DNA of 64,000 nt from Fistulifera solaris (taxonomy: Eukaryota; Bacillariophyta; Bacillariophyceae; Naviculales; Stauroneidaceae): the NCBI GenBank assembly GCA_030295235.1, contig AP026156.1, positions 75,001 through 139,000 on the forward strand, written 5' to 3'. Below, in pieces: positions 13,127 to 25,621 of the stretch. Position 1 is the stretch's first letter, and each line of letters begins with the position of its first letter. The position numbers and the translations under genes are program-made. The notes beneath the pieces are model-generated. The model was not told the DNA's origin, made no database searches, and saw nothing but the letters and a program-made list of their open reading frames with translations.

Positions 13127-13838
13127 GCGTCGGGATGTGGCCCTTTGTGAATATTTTGCCTGATACATTCAAGCTATTTTTTCATGACGAATGACACTCT
13201 TCGTAATAGCGTTATTCAGCAGTCACGTGCTTTTATTGTTTCCAAAGCTGCGAGAGTCCTGAAGAGAATGAGGGCAACAAAATATGACATGAAAGACTGA
13301 CGATGAATCCAGAGAGCACAAATGAATAGAGCCAAGCGTAGCGTAGGCTCTCACTCTCCATAGCTTTAGTTTTTCTTGCCTTGTCTGTCCCAATAATCCC
13401 AATATTTCTTAACCCCTCTAGCTCTAGCCACTTTAGTTTCGCTGCTGTGCAGGATGCAGATGCAGGATCCAAGATCTTGGATACCTGGTACTATATACTG
13501 TACAGTACGATATCATGCTGGAACTTATTACATTGGGTTGCGGTTGCGGTTTGCGATTCGTGATTGATTCGCTACTTCAGATCTCAGATCTACAGTGTAG
13601 TGGTAGCTACTCCGTATTTCTGGAGCATCCTAAATCCAAAAGTCCAACTCCTTCTACTCTACGTACAAAAGTAGCCTTTCGCTTCTCGCCCTCTCAAAGC
13701 GCAAAGCGCACCATTTCCTCGATCCTCGACCTTTTCCCCTCGAGGTTTTTCCCCAAGTTCTAGAAGAATAAGCGGCCAACACTGACGACAAACGGCATTT
13801 CGAAGTCTCTTGCTGACACAAAATCATAGCCTCTCACC
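13127..13838. other. Intergenic region between GT61 copies
   Basis: This holds the 3' end of copy 1 and the promoter and leader of copy 2, including the second copy of the 16-nt element at 13746-13761. Small open frames here have no recognisable content. Confidence 0.45.
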
Positions 13839-15470
13839 ATGTTCAATCACTGCTTTTCGACGACAAATCCGGAAAACAGGTTTCTGAGCAACCGTCTGTT
13901 ATGGATTACCGCGCTGTGGTGCACCGCCACCCTGGTGCTCGTGTACACTCGGTTGTCGAGCTTCGGGTTTCCCGCGCACTTTGAGGTCAAGATACAATAT
14001 ACATCGTACAATCCCGGCGAGCAATCCATCGATCGGTCACCTGCGTCGCCGCAAGAGACGGAGTCCTATGAAAGGAAGGAAGAAAAGCCACCTGAGTCTC
14101 CTACAGCCGAGTTGCCGCCGACAGAAACGCACGACACTCCGGAATCAGAAGTGAAATTTCCTTCCTTAGATACTTCAGACTCTCCCACAATCGAGAAGAA
14201 TATCGAAACAAAGGAAGAAGAAACACATTCAGAGCAGCTTTTGGAAGCTGTAGTTAAATCGCCATCCTTAGAAACACAAGACTCGCAAACAGTCGAGCAA
14301 AATATCGAAAGAAAGGAAGAAGAAACACAACTTGAACAACTATCGGAAGCTATAATAGAGTCACCAGTTTTAGAAACACAAGACTCGCAACCGATCGGTC
14401 AAAATACTGAAGCAGAACCTGCATCGCCATTCTTCTGGAATACCGTGTCCTGGAGTGAATTAGAAGCTCGTGCTGCGGTCACTAGTCCGTCTACTTCCTG
14501 TAATGAAACGCAACCCGGAGAACTCACATTCATGCCGAAATCGGATCAGTCCTTGATTACTTGGCCGGGTCCTCGCGACGGAGACAACACCATTTGTAAA
14601 TTCAATACGATACCGTGGTCCTTTCATCTTCCGCACATGATGCAATCGATCTACGGCTGCTGGTCTCTTTGGGAAGAGCGTGGTGGACATCTGGTTCTGG
14701 CGGGTCCCGTGGACCACGCCGGTTTCGATAAGCCCTTGAAAGACCGTTTCATGGTAGGATTGTTTCAAGCGATGGTCGACGTTTTCAATGTCACGATTAC
14801 GACGGTAGATCAACTCAGCGAAGCGGAACTGGAACGCGCCGTCAAGCCGCCGATTTGGGAAGGAGACTGGATGTGGACCTCCTTTTATATGCGTCGCTAT
14901 GTGGCCTGGAAGTGGACCGAAGCCCTGTTGAGAAGCGAACAGATTGAGAGAAAGTCATGTAACAGTGTCGTGCGTATCGGCATCATTAACCGGGAGGCTC
15001 ATTACGGTCGCTCGATTTTGAATGCGCAAGATATTATGGAACAATTGAAGCGCGTTTTCGGCGACAAAGTACAAGTCAATGAAGTCTATTTCGAGGATAC
15101 ATCGTTTCAAGAACAGTTGCAATGGTTTTCATCACATGATATCGTTTTGACGGGCCATGGAGCGCAAGAGACCGGGATGCCCTTTATGCCCAAGTGCGGT
15201 GTACTGTTAGAAGTCTTCCCCTTCAATTACTACATTCCCGAGTATTTTTCTGCCCTGACCGATTCGACTGACGTGCGGCATTACGTCATCAATAATGATG
15301 CGACTCATAGTGACCCGCAAGCGGCTACGAAGGAAAGTTCATCGAATCCGGAGACCGAGGGCCAAGCCAAGGCCACGAAATTGTGCCCAGCAACGCGTAG
15401 CACGGTGGAGTATCTATTGACCGCGGTTCGTGATTGGGACTCTTGTTGCCGTTCGTTAAATCAAAGATAA
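13839..15470 (+). CDS. GT61-like (DUF563) glycosyltransferase, copy 2, intact
   Basis: This is an uninterrupted 543-residue type II membrane protein and the tandem paralogue of the gene at 11476. A signal anchor (LLWITALWCTATLVLVYTRL, about 21-40) is followed by a Glu/Thr-rich stem. The stem contains about three units of 30-35 residues, each with L-E-T-Q-D-S-Q or a variant. From about residue 200 comes the catalytic domain, with the conserved FHLPHMMQSIYGCWSLWE block, GHGAQETG and PKCGVLLEVFPF. GT61 enzymes act in the Golgi on glycans such as xylan or N-glycan; the substrate here cannot be inferred. The ATG lies in the context CACCATG. Its stem is shorter and less varied than that of copy 1. 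Confidence 0.88.
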   Translation: MFNHCFSTTNPENRFLSNRLLWITALWCTATLVLVYTRLSSFGFPAHFEVKIQYTSYNPGEQSIDRSPASPQETESYERKEEKPPESPTAELPPTETHDTPESEVKFPSLDTSDSPTIEKNIETKEEETHSEQLLEAVVKSPSLETQDSQTVEQNIERKEEETQLEQLSEAIIESPVLETQDSQPIGQNTEAEPASPFFWNTVSWSELEARAAVTSPSTSCNETQPGELTFMPKSDQSLITWPGPRDGDNTICKFNTIPWSFHLPHMMQSIYGCWSLWEERGGHLVLAGPVDHAGFDKPLKDRFMVGLFQAMVDVFNVTITTVDQLSEAELERAVKPPIWEGDWMWTSFYMRRYVAWKWTEALLRSEQIERKSCNSVVRIGIINREAHYGRSILNAQDIMEQLKRVFGDKVQVNEVYFEDTSFQEQLQWFSSHDIVLTGHGAQETGMPFMPKCGVLLEVFPFNYYIPEYFSALTDSTDVRHYVINNDATHSDPQAATKESSSNPETEGQAKATKLCPATRSTVEYLLTAVRDWDSCCRSLNQR

Positions 15471-15641
15471 AGCTGTGCTGACCTGCAGAAAGAGGTTGTT
15501 CCTAATGTACAATTATCTACACGCTTTTTGCCTCCCATGAATGTGATTAATCCTTCGTATTCTAGGTTGATCTATTGTTTATTTTCGAGCAGGATGAATA
15601 GACTATGAACAAAGAATTTATCTACAGTGACACACAAACTA

Positions 15642-18523
15642 CTATCTATGGCGTTTATCTACGAGACATTGAGCACCCGAAGCTTTACTCAAAGTAATGA
15701 TTGTCCCCTCCTTCGAGATTTCGATATCCACCTTGTCTTTCGGTCGCAGATCAAGCACAGCCGCCGTTTCTTCGGAAATATCAGGGTACACATATTCATT
15801 TCGAAGCTCATCTTGCAGATATGCGTCTTTGAGGAAACGAAGGTCGATGCTGTCACTCATCTCGCTTTCAGCCTCCGTGGCTTCAATCGACGGAAGGTAA
15901 GAAGCAACACGGAAATGCTCCTGGCGAAGATAGGAATTGAAGAGAAGCGTAATGATGATAAGTGCTGATTACAAGACGACGAATGTAAGTGGTTAATAAA
16001 TCAATGAACGAAACAGGTAGCATTGTTTCACTTACGGATCATGAGCGGAGCGCCGATGCTCGCCTGTTTGATACCTAGCAAACCAGCGATCGTGACTTGA
16101 CCAATCACCATACAGGTCTGAATAATTCTGATAAAATTGAGCCAGATCACTCCTCCGCTGTCAGGGTTTGTCGGATAAATATAGACAAATTGATGGAGGA
16201 AGGATGGGTGTAGGACAAAAAGCAAAGTCCAACAATGTAAGACGTGATGGGGGCAATTACTTGGTACACCTTGGGAAGAAAAAGTAAGTAACAGCATCAA
16301 ACGAAAAGAGCACTAGCATATTACTTACGAAAATCACCATGAAGAAGAAGACATGCACAGAGGCCATGTTGGAAGCAAAGGAGAAAGGCGATGGGTCGGC
16401 AAGAGGTCTCAAGCCGTAGTAAGTAGTACGTTTTTGTTTCTCCGTAAAGCGAGGTCCGATGCACTTTCGGAGAAGTGCCATGACCAAAGCAACAATCCGA
16501 AGATTTTCAACGGCAAATCCTACTACTGTCCTGACAAAGACAAGCTGTACGAAGTACGTCGACTTTGCCGGTAAGGCATTGGCAAGCAAGTCGATTCCTG
16601 ACCACGGGTCGTCAATTATCTCTTTGATCGTTGTCAACAAGCTTCCAGCAACAGCCGACACAAAGAAAGTTTGAATGATCATAAATGCGGCAAGCTTTGA
16701 GAACGTCGAGGCTTGGACAACTGCTGCGGAGACTGGGCCTTCCAACATGGAAAGAGCTTCTAGAATAATCGGTAGCAAAGCATTGAATATGATCACGAAG
16801 AGGGGGCAATCTGTTGTAGGATGGGCTCCAGCGGTGGAAACGCATCGATCGCATCTTCGACCCACCCGAACTGGCTCTTTAGGCCTTCTACCGACGAGAT
16901 AGACGACAAAAAAAGCGATTGGAATAGTCCATAAAAGACAAAGAGCCACGGTAGCAGTAAAGCTGATAAGACTTCCGATTTGCAGATCAGCGTGTTCGCG
17001 CCCCACATTCGCCCAAAACACGTCAACTGGATCGGGCGCCTGCTTGACTTCCATATTAAAAGGTGCGTGATGATGGACGATTTGTATCGCAGTATTGGCC
17101 CGATTGAGGCTCGTGAACGTGACAAAGCCACCACTGGTGTTTTCCCCTTCTGTTGTATCTACAGCTTCGCTTTTGGTAAATAGCTTCCCTTGGTTCGCGA
17201 GGTCGTTCACTCTTTCTTCTTCGGCGGCGGTGACAGAGAAAGCGTCATTGTCTGCACTTTTCGGCGAGTCCGGAGTATGATGCTTCGATAATCTGCGATC
17301 CGTTAAAGTGGTGCGTTTGCGAATACCGCGGTTGAGAGCTCGGAGATCAGAGGCGTATCCTAGGAGGAAGATGTTAGAACTGGACTGGGTTCAAAAAAAG
17401 CCACACAACGAATCTCACCTTCAATCGAATCAACTTCAAAAGTCCCCTTGTCCTTGGATTTGACTTTTGTGCGTGGGACGCTTGCCAGTTGCATCGTTGA
17501 CCGAAACGGCGTACTCTAAATTCTCCACCGTTTGTGCACGAATTTGCAGGAGCTTCGTCACATTCGGTAGTTGGGCTTTCACGCGACTTTCGAACACTGC
17601 ATCATCGGAGAAGCACTTTTGAAAATACTTTGTCAGATCAGCATTGGTGCGGAATTGTTTCGGAATGTTCCTCACGTAAACTCTGTAAAAGAATCAAATA
17701 GTTAGTTTACCGACTCGATCATGAATTGGAACTTGAAGCATAGTCGTCAACGTACGCATAGTTTCTGGGCTTTCTCTGTTTCAAATATTTGTGCCGCATT
17801 TCTGTCGAAATTGAAGTAGAGGTGATTGTGAATCATCCTTTATAAATTGCAGTCGAGTTGAAAAGGCGTGAATGTAGCTTACCGATGAACCACTTAAAAT
17901 CGACATAGATCAAGTACATGGTATATCCGAACAGCAAATAGGATGCCAACGCGGTCGCAATTAGTCGCGCTGAACTGGACGGAAGATTTGCCACGGTGGA
18001 AGCTACGATTGCATCGTCAATGTTGGAGGTTTCCTCCGACTCATCCGCCGTGACATACAAAGGAATGAGCCAAAACGCGTTAAACATTCCCACCAGACAC
18101 AGCTTCGCTCCCATTTCCAGAGTTCGGAGGAAGCAAAGACTATCCATTCCACATTGTTCCATGATTTCATCGTCGGTAAACTTTTGGAGCATGAACACCC
18201 AAGAAATAAAACCGTACTGGTTCTTTGCCAAAGCGGTCTGTGGCGACAGCGTGAGATTTTTGGCCACACACAATGACACAAGATCGAACTAATTCTTTCA
18301 TTCAGTTTACCTTCAACTCTTCCTTTTCCGTCCAGCGACGAACCGTATAGGGCCGCGGATACTTCAATCGAACGAAACAGAAAAGAAGCCACACCACAGC
18401 GAAGATCGATCCGTACAAGATTGCCGTGTCACGGAGGATCGACTTGTCATCATACTGGATATCATCCGACGTCGAATTGCCTTCCTCCTCGAGAAGACGA
18501 GGCATCCATTCTAACTGGTTCAT
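15642..18523 (-). CDS. OSCA/CSC1/TMEM63-type cation channel, copy A
   Basis: This is a DUF221-family channel of about 821 residues, expected in the plasma membrane or an internal membrane; characterised relatives are mechanosensitive, osmosensing cation channels. In order: an N-terminal helix followed by PRPYTVRRW, two further helices, the cytosolic RRM-like domain (VYVRNIP... and GGFVTFTSL), the APDPVDVFWANVGRE block, then the multi-helix pore region with LHQFVYIYP. Exons: 18523-18311, 18237-17883, 17801-17756 (46 nt), 17682-17419, 17359-16329, 16269-16036, 15964-15642. It lacks the intron that the three paralogues have before the ALSMxEGP block. Four indels occur: extra bases near 17468 (A run) and 16910 (T), missing bases near 16810 (C) and 16220 (T). 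With these the gene has 822 codons. The Gly-rich part of the cytosolic insert seen in the paralogues is missing. Confidence 0.88.
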
Positions 18524-19463
18524 CTTTTACACACTCTCTCTCAGTTCTGTTGTAAATGAGTTTATTGATCTATTTTATGTCCGATTTGATTGATGCTGTT
18601 TTTCGTTTTCATGTTTGAAATATTGAGCAAAAGATTCTTTTGGATCATCGAGAAAAATGCAAGGAACGTTGTAAATACTCCGTCTTTTTTTTCTGTAGCT
18701 TGAGGCTTGAGTACTCGTGATCCAATTAGTGGATTTCTGGGCAACGACAACGTACCGGTACCTGTATCCAGTAATTCTGTTTCTCACTTATGCGCATCGG
18801 TACCCAGTCTATAAGTAAAATTAATCGTTAAATAGTCACACCAGTTTTTGCTGGAATTATGGATCTCTTTACGTAGTAGCTTACCTGGTATAGAAGAAAT
18901 TAGTGTAGATATTCGCAGTTCGCAGTTTTCGGTTCGCCAAACACACGCGCGAACGAGGCGGTAGGCGGGCAGGCGCCAGGCGCCAGACGCGAGATGCGAG
19001 GAGGAGTCAGTCGTCGTCGGTCCTCGGTCGTCGTCGTCGTCGGTCGTCGCCCACAGAAGCGAAAACACGCGACAAAAAAGCGACAAGCGACACACCGACA
19101 CACGTTGAATCCCGAATGAATTATTATTACTCCGAAAAACTCATTTGTTATGGTTGTTTTCCGGGACCTAGAAAATAGTACTTAAGCGAGCCATAGTTGA
19201 GTCCACACATTAGGCAATACCACCTTTTTAAATGCGCAGCGCGCAGCTCCGTTGTTTAAGCCCCGATTCAACCAAAAATACTCCGTAACCCTAAGGATTC
19301 TAGATCATCAAGTAGTCCTCCCTGGACCTTCTGACTACCAGTAGAAGTAGGAGGGTAGCCTCAGTTGTAATCGCTAGACTATATCGTAAATCTTACGGAG
19401 TGAAGCTTTGTGATCTAATCCTTGAATATAAGCGATAACTACAGTGTAAATCGACTAGTATTG
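18524..19463. other. Intergenic region between channel copies A and B
   Basis: Both flanking genes are on minus, so this holds the 3' end of copy B and the promoter of copy A. It contains CGT-rich and TCG-rich simple stretches near 19012-19060 and no coding signal. Confidence 0.45.
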
Positions 19464-22400
19464 CTAATCTCCTATCCATTCTTCTCGGAGAATACTTATT
19501 GTTTGGCAAGGCTCATCGAGAAAATAGACTGCCAAGTAGGGAGAGAGCCCTCGAGATTCAACATCGTCATCCTCCGCTTTGTTGCTTAGCGAATGTTGAC
19601 TCGATTCTAGAAGAGTTGTTGAAGACGGACTCGCTTCCTCTACGCTCTTTAGACCGAGCATTGCGAGGCGGGTGTCGTCGACATCTTCCGGAAACACTTC
19701 TTTGTCGCTCAGCTCCTTTTGAAGATACGCACCTTTACCAAAGAATCAGCAAAATTATCACCGTTTTGTATGTCCACTTTCAGGCACTCTTTTGTAGGCA
19801 GATATTCTGCGACTCGGAAGTGCTGTTGCTGCAGGTACGCGTTAAACAATATCGTGCAAATTATAAGAGCTAAAAAAAGAAGACGAAGTCATAAGAGCGA
19901 AATTGAGACAGATCGCAACGACACTTTGAAAACACTTACGGGCCATCAAAGGTGTCGCGATACCGGCTTTTTTCAGTCCCATAAGTCCCACCAATGTAAG
20001 TTGTGCCACTGTCATGCAAACCATGATGATCCGGATGAAATTGATCCAAATCCTTCCACCGCTATCCGGAAGCGTGGGATAAATGTACACGAACTGGTGC
20101 AGAAACGCAGGTCGCATGACCATAAAGCAAACACCGAGAAAGAAGCAAGTGAGAGGTGCTATTGACTGGTATACCTGTGACGAAAGGTGAGAAATCTTGC
20201 AAAAAAAGGAATAAATGCCCACGATTTCAGCCTTTCGACATACCATGAAAATCATAAAATAAAGCACCGAGAACTGCGCCATATTCGACGCGTGCTCAAA
20301 TTCAGAAGGGTCGGCAAGAGGCCGGAAAAAGTAGTAGCTAGTCTGGCGCTGTTTTTTCGTTACACGTGGTCCGACGAATCTCCGCACATATGCTAAAGCC
20401 AGCGGAATAATACGGATATTTTCGAAAGCGAGGCCAGTGACAGTACCAACGAAGGCGAGCTGAACAAAGAAAGTTGATTGTGCAGGAAGACTGGTTGCAA
20501 GGAGATCAATCGCAGAAAGCGGATCTTCGACGAGCTTTTTATTTCTTCCAGGATCGCTCCGGAAATTGCTGTGACAAAGAACGTTTGAATAATCATGAAA
20601 GCGGCAAGCTTGCTAAACGTCAACGCCTCCACAACAGATCCCGATACCGGTCCTTCCCACATGGAAAGCATTTCAAGAATCGCAGGGAGACTAGGCAAAA
20701 GTGAGAGGAAAACGTCAACCATCACCGATTGCGCGTTCGGGACCTACTTACAGTGAGTTAAACATGACCACGAGAAGAGGGGCAAGTTGCTGCAATATAG
20801 GCTCCAAAGCGGGAAAGGCTTCGATAGCATCCTCGACAAACTGAAACTGTTCTTTCAAACCCTCCACTGTTGACAGCGTTGCGAAAAATGCCATTGGAAT
20901 AGTCCAAAGGAGACAAATACCCACAGAAGCTGCCCGACTGAGAAGCTTTCCAATCTGAAGCTCTTTGTTCTCACGACCCACGTTGGCCCAAAACACGTCC
21001 TGTGGATCTGGAGCCTCCGCAACAGACATCATGAATGGCGTGTCATGGTGGAGCATCTGCAACGCGGCATATTTCAAACTGAGAGTTCTAAAGGATACAA
21101 AGCCTCCGCTATAATATTCGCCATCTCTATCTCCAGCGACTAAATTTACTGCGGACCCAACTGCATTTGTAGCGACTTTAGTAGCACCTTTTGCTGTATT
21201 GAGCACGGATCCGACAGCGCCCGAGGCAGTCTTCGAAACACTGGACGGTAAAAGTTTGATGCCGTTTCCATGACCGGAGTGTGATTCATTCGCAACCAAT
21301 GAATCATCAATCTTCTCGTCGGAGTAGCTTAATTTGTCGGATTGTACGCGCTCATCTGATTGAGAGAGTAGTTTGTCGTTTTCTGTCGATTCATACTTAA
21401 AGGGTTTTGATAGCCCGAAAATTCGTCGGGCGGACGGATTTAATTCGTCTAACGCGTCCGTCGATGCATTCCCTGAAAGAATGTCTTCCATGACCGTAAT
21501 ACGAGCCGAGATATCGGAATTCAATTCCGCTAACTCGCGCGCGAATGCTTTTCAACAAGCAAAACAAAAAAAAAACAAACTCATCGATGAGAACACTCTA
21601 TAAGTCATAGCATATCGAAGAAAAGAAGCCGGTAGCACGTACCGTCCACCGCATTGACACGATCTCCCGTCATAGCTCCACCGAAAACAGGGATGACCCC
21701 GACAGCGTCACTCACTCCAGGGATCCCTCCCACGAGACCCGTCTTGAGTGTGGGCGCTTTACCATCCCGCTCTTCCAAAGCCAGAGCATTCTCGAGCTTG
21801 GCTACTACCGCTTCGCGTTTCGTTACCAGACTCGACAGCTTATTGGCAATCAAACGAATTTTGGCATCCACCACTGGATCGCCACTGAAACAGTGGCGAA
21901 AGAATTCTTTCAACTGTTGGTTGGATCGTATCTCGGATGGAATGTTGCTCACGTACACGCTAAATGTTGGGAAAAAAAAACAGCCGTGAGTAAAATGAAA
22001 AGGCATGTATATTATGAAAGTACAAGACATGGATCACTTCACTTACGTGTAATTACAGGGCCTCGGCTTGCGAAGAAATTTGTGACGCATTTCTATCACC
22101 AAGAGATCGACTGGAGTGAGAAATAGCGTCGCCTACAAGAACAATTGCCCGTCTTTGTCCCGTTTCCACTCACCAATAAACCACTCAAACTCTTGTAAAA
22201 TCAGATACATGGTATACCCAAACGAAACATAGGCCGCCACGACGGTGGCCACCAACCGCGCCGATCCGGGCGGAACATGCGACACGGTGATTTGCACCAC
22301 CCAATCGGTGATGCGATCCGTTTCTTTCGAAGACTCGGCCGTCGCATAGATTGGAATGAGCCACAAGGCATTGAACATGCCCACCATACACAGCTGTTGT

Positions 22401-22858
22401 CCCATGGCCAGTGTGCGCAGAAAACAAACGGCATCCAAACCACAATGTTCGGCAATTTCGTCGTCATGAAAGGTAAAGAGCATACCAATCCACGAAAAGA
22501 ATCCATATTGTTCTTGAACGAGTGGATTCTGTCCGTAGAAGAAAGCGAATGGAATGAGCATTCATCTAGAAAAAAAAGGAAGAGAGAGTAGTAATAAGAA
22601 ATGATCGTCGTGCACGCGTACCTTCAAATCCTCCTCTTTCGTCCACATGCGAACCGTGTACGGTTTGGGAAAGGCTTTGCGGACCCAACAAAACCCGATA
22701 AAGGCTACGACAAAGATCGATCCGTAAATCATGACCATGTCACGGAGTATCGCCGAATCGTTGGGCATTCCGGAAGCGGTTGTTCCAGTATTCGAGCTAT
22801 TCTCTTCCTGCAACCATCGTGTTTCTGATTCCGATAGATGATTATTCGACGGCGACAT
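19464..22858 (-). CDS. OSCA/CSC1/TMEM63-type cation channel, copy B
   Basis: This paralogue of copy A has about 946 residues. The N-terminus has LRDMVMIYGS and a first helix, then PKPYTVRMW. The cytosolic domain starts VYVSNIPSEIR and carries a long insert (about 140 residues) with the Gly/Pro motif GGIPGVSD and a Ser/Asp/Lys-rich stretch before GGFVSFRTLSLKYAALQML. The pore region follows the APDPQDVFWANVGRE block. Exons: 22858-22622, 22528-22174, 22092-22047 (46 nt), 21959-21643, 21547-20752, 20690-20244, 20174-19940, 19869-19464. Two bases are missing, near 20537 (A run) and 19728 (G run); with them the gene has 947 codons. The C-terminal exon is about 50 residues longer than in copies C and D and is acidic and serine-rich. 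Role inferred from family only. Confidence 0.9.
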
Positions 22859-24064
22859 CCTTTCACTGTTTTGTCGATTAATGGTTGCTTGACGTCGTCA
22901 TGGATCTTCGCTCAGCTTTCTTGAAATAAAGAAGATCGAGAGGATCTTTTTCCTCAAACAAATACTTACATGGACATCGCAGGCCTTCATATTCTGCAAG
23001 AAAAAACTCGGGTTTGCGGGGGCAAAAGAGCAACGTTCTTCGAAAAGCAGCCCGGCGCGTGCAACGGAAACAAAACTACGTTCCGCGTGATAATACTTAG
23101 TACTCGCATCGTACGAGAAAGAGGGGCCGGTTAACTTCGTTCCATATGTTACTCCGCGCCTGCAATTGCAATAGCCCATAATTAAGTGGACGGCTTCCAT
23201 TGTTCTCGTCTCTCAAGACAGTCGGAAGACGGAATAAAGCAAAGAAAAACGAAGAAGCAGAGAAATGTTGCGGACTGCGGACAGCGGAGAAAATGATGAT
23301 GATGGAAAGAATTTATAGCGCTGGGATGCAACATACACAAGGTTATAGGTTATAAACTCCCTACTACTACTACTACAACTACACGTACGTAGTACGTAGT
23401 ACAAACCTGTCGCACGACAGAATCAAGACTGTTAAATTTAGCAACGGTCTTGGTGAGATACAAAAGTTGACGGAATCACAATGATACCTTCAATGGTGTT
23501 AAGTATTTCTCGATCTTTTGCCTAACATCCTCGCGAATTGTTGTATCATGTATAATGTAGTCGACTTTCTTTCACGACTGCTTTCAGTCATGAGTCAGTT
23601 TTTCAAATCCGCCCTGTTATCCTAGCTTCCGTTTACTTTGTAAGATGTTGAGATCGCAATGAAGTAACGTCTCAGAAGCAGTTGTGATTCGGGTCAGGAT
23701 TTGGTCAGGATTCAGTATGTCGAAAAGTCTTGCAAACGGTTGTTCCCAATATTTTATTTGCGACAAAGACGAAGGGTCGGCGACTTTCATTGACACGACT
23801 GTTCTTCTTCAGTCATGAATATCCACCTCCACGCTCCACGCATCATTGGGTCGTCTGGCGAATGGACGTTAAAATTCTGCCTCCAGTACAACCTTCTACG
23901 TAGCGTCCACGAAGAAGCAGAATTTTAACGCCGTTTCCGAATTGTGTAGGATGTATGATGTATGACGTGACTCAAAGCTCACAGAAAATCTGGAGATGTA
24001 GAATTTTGGGTCATCGTCATCGGAGGAAAATTTTTCATAATTCTTCTGTTTTTTTTTTTTTATA
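22859..24064. other. Divergent intergenic region with inverted repeat
   Basis: This lies between divergent genes: channel copy B (minus) and the GT90-like gene (plus). It contains CTA/CTAC and ACGTAGT simple repeats near 23350-23400, repeated cacgact...cagtcatga phrases near 23573-23600 and 23797-23818, and the inverted repeat listed separately. No convincing gene. Confidence 0.45.
23867..23930. repeat. Inverted repeat, possible hairpin
   Basis: CGTTAAAATTCTGC at 23867-23880 is the exact reverse complement of 23917-23930, with a 36-nt spacer. Pairing continues with mismatches on both sides. It could be the stem of a transcribed hairpin or the ends of a very small inverted-repeat element; no target duplication is obvious. 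Confidence 0.55.
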
Positions 24065-25440
24065 ATGATCTTCGTTCATTCAACTTGCAACATTTATTCC
24101 TTCTATGTACTATACTTCTTCTTCCTATGCATCTCTTTTCTTCGTAAACGTCTTATCTTTGGAATAGGACTCGCGTTGCTGCTACAAATTCCCTTGCTTT
24201 TTGTTTCACGCGACACAACAACAACGAACGACGACTCCTCTGTAGAGGATAATACCACAAAAGATGACGAGTCGAGCCTTTTCAACGATCATTATAGGTT
24301 TCCTCGTTGGGGGAATGAAGGAATTGGATTTGATGACTGGATGATCTTTGTCCAAGGACTTAAAATGGGACGGCATCGACCGTTGTTTCTCCCAAAACAC
24401 GGTCTCGGTTTCCCCGAAGTCTTGTATGTTGTCGACGCGCACGGCGTTTGGGTCAGTTCCATGCTGACGCAACGTAGTTTTTTCGGACAAACCAACATCG
24501 TCAAAAACTGACGGAACAACTGTTTACGGTAGCTTGGCAATTACTCATAGCACAAACCAACTCGACGCGATGGATACATCTACAACAAGCGTCGTCTCTG
24601 CAGGGATTTCCGTTCTTGGCGTGGTACGGAGACTATAAATCGTGTCAATACCACAATTGGAAGAATACCTCATCGATTCCTTTATTGACAACATGTGCTC
24701 CGGTTTCGTGTCCATACGCGTTTCCCATTCCCAATTATCAAAACGTTTGGAGTGTGCTATCGAATACGGAACAACAAACTTCCTATCAAACACAATACCC
24801 TTGGCCGTCAAAGCAACGACAATTGATATGGCGCGGTTCCTTGTCGGCACCCAATGAACATTATAATAGTACACGATGGCGCGTCGTAGTACACGCCCAA
24901 AACGATCCTCGGGTGGATGTTGGCTTTGTGTCCATTGGACACATGAATGCCCGTCTCCACATTCCATGGCCAGAAATTGGTGGTGGCTTGAAACCCACCA
25001 TTACACCCATGTCAGACTTTCAACAGTATTTTGCCATATTGGATATGGACGGCAATGCTTGGAGTAGTCGATTCGGTGAATTGCTGTGTTACAATTCGAT
25101 CGTTGTGAAAGTGGAACCGGTTTACGTCGAGTCGATCCAACGCGACTTGATTCCCTGGAAACATTACATTCCCATGGCGAGTAATCTATCAGATTGGGAC
25201 AGTGTTTTGGAATTTTTGTTCGATTCACGCAACGATGCGAAGATACAGAGGATGATACGAAGCGCGAATCGCTGGTGTCGTCAGCAGTTGACCATGCCGG
25301 CGTTGGCGGCTCGTCTGTTGGATGTTTGGGAAAATTATTTAGGGCACATGGAGGAAGGCAGTCCGCGGTGGCAAACGCAATGGTCCGAGTACAAAGCATC
25401 TATATTTCATTCCGATTTCGATATGGTCAAATTGAACTAA
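24065..25440 (+). CDS. GT90/CAP10-like glycosyltransferase
   Basis: This is a type II membrane protein of about 458 residues with an N-terminal hydrophobic anchor (about 10-45). The C-terminal 220 residues match the CAP10/KTEL domain: RGSLSAPN, the DMDGNAWSSRF block, the LLCYNSIVVKVEP block and LIPWKHYIPM, in family order. Relatives transfer xylose or glucose in the ER or Golgi, as in POGLUT on EGF repeats and Cap10 in fungal capsule synthesis. The substrate here is unknown. One base is missing in an A run near 24509, where the frame hits TGA; adding it gives 459 codons and joins the halves cleanly. The ATG at 24065 follows a poly-T tract. It faces away from channel copy B. Confidence 0.8.
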
Positions 25441-25621
25441 AATACTCTACCTCGACAGCACATTAGTGCGTTTAGTAGCGATGATGGGTCTACTTCTAAG
25501 TTCGGATCGCCGCGACTATCCAGAATTATATTGCTCTCAAAAATATGCACTGTCAATTAAAACTAAATTATTTAGTATCCAGAATTATCTTACGCTTTTC
25601 ACATCTTCGAGGCCGCCGCTT

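Noticed and set aside
24065-25440. Two separate genes at 24065-24511 and 24616-25440
   Set aside because: One missing base in an A run joins them into a single continuous GT90-like protein with whole codons.
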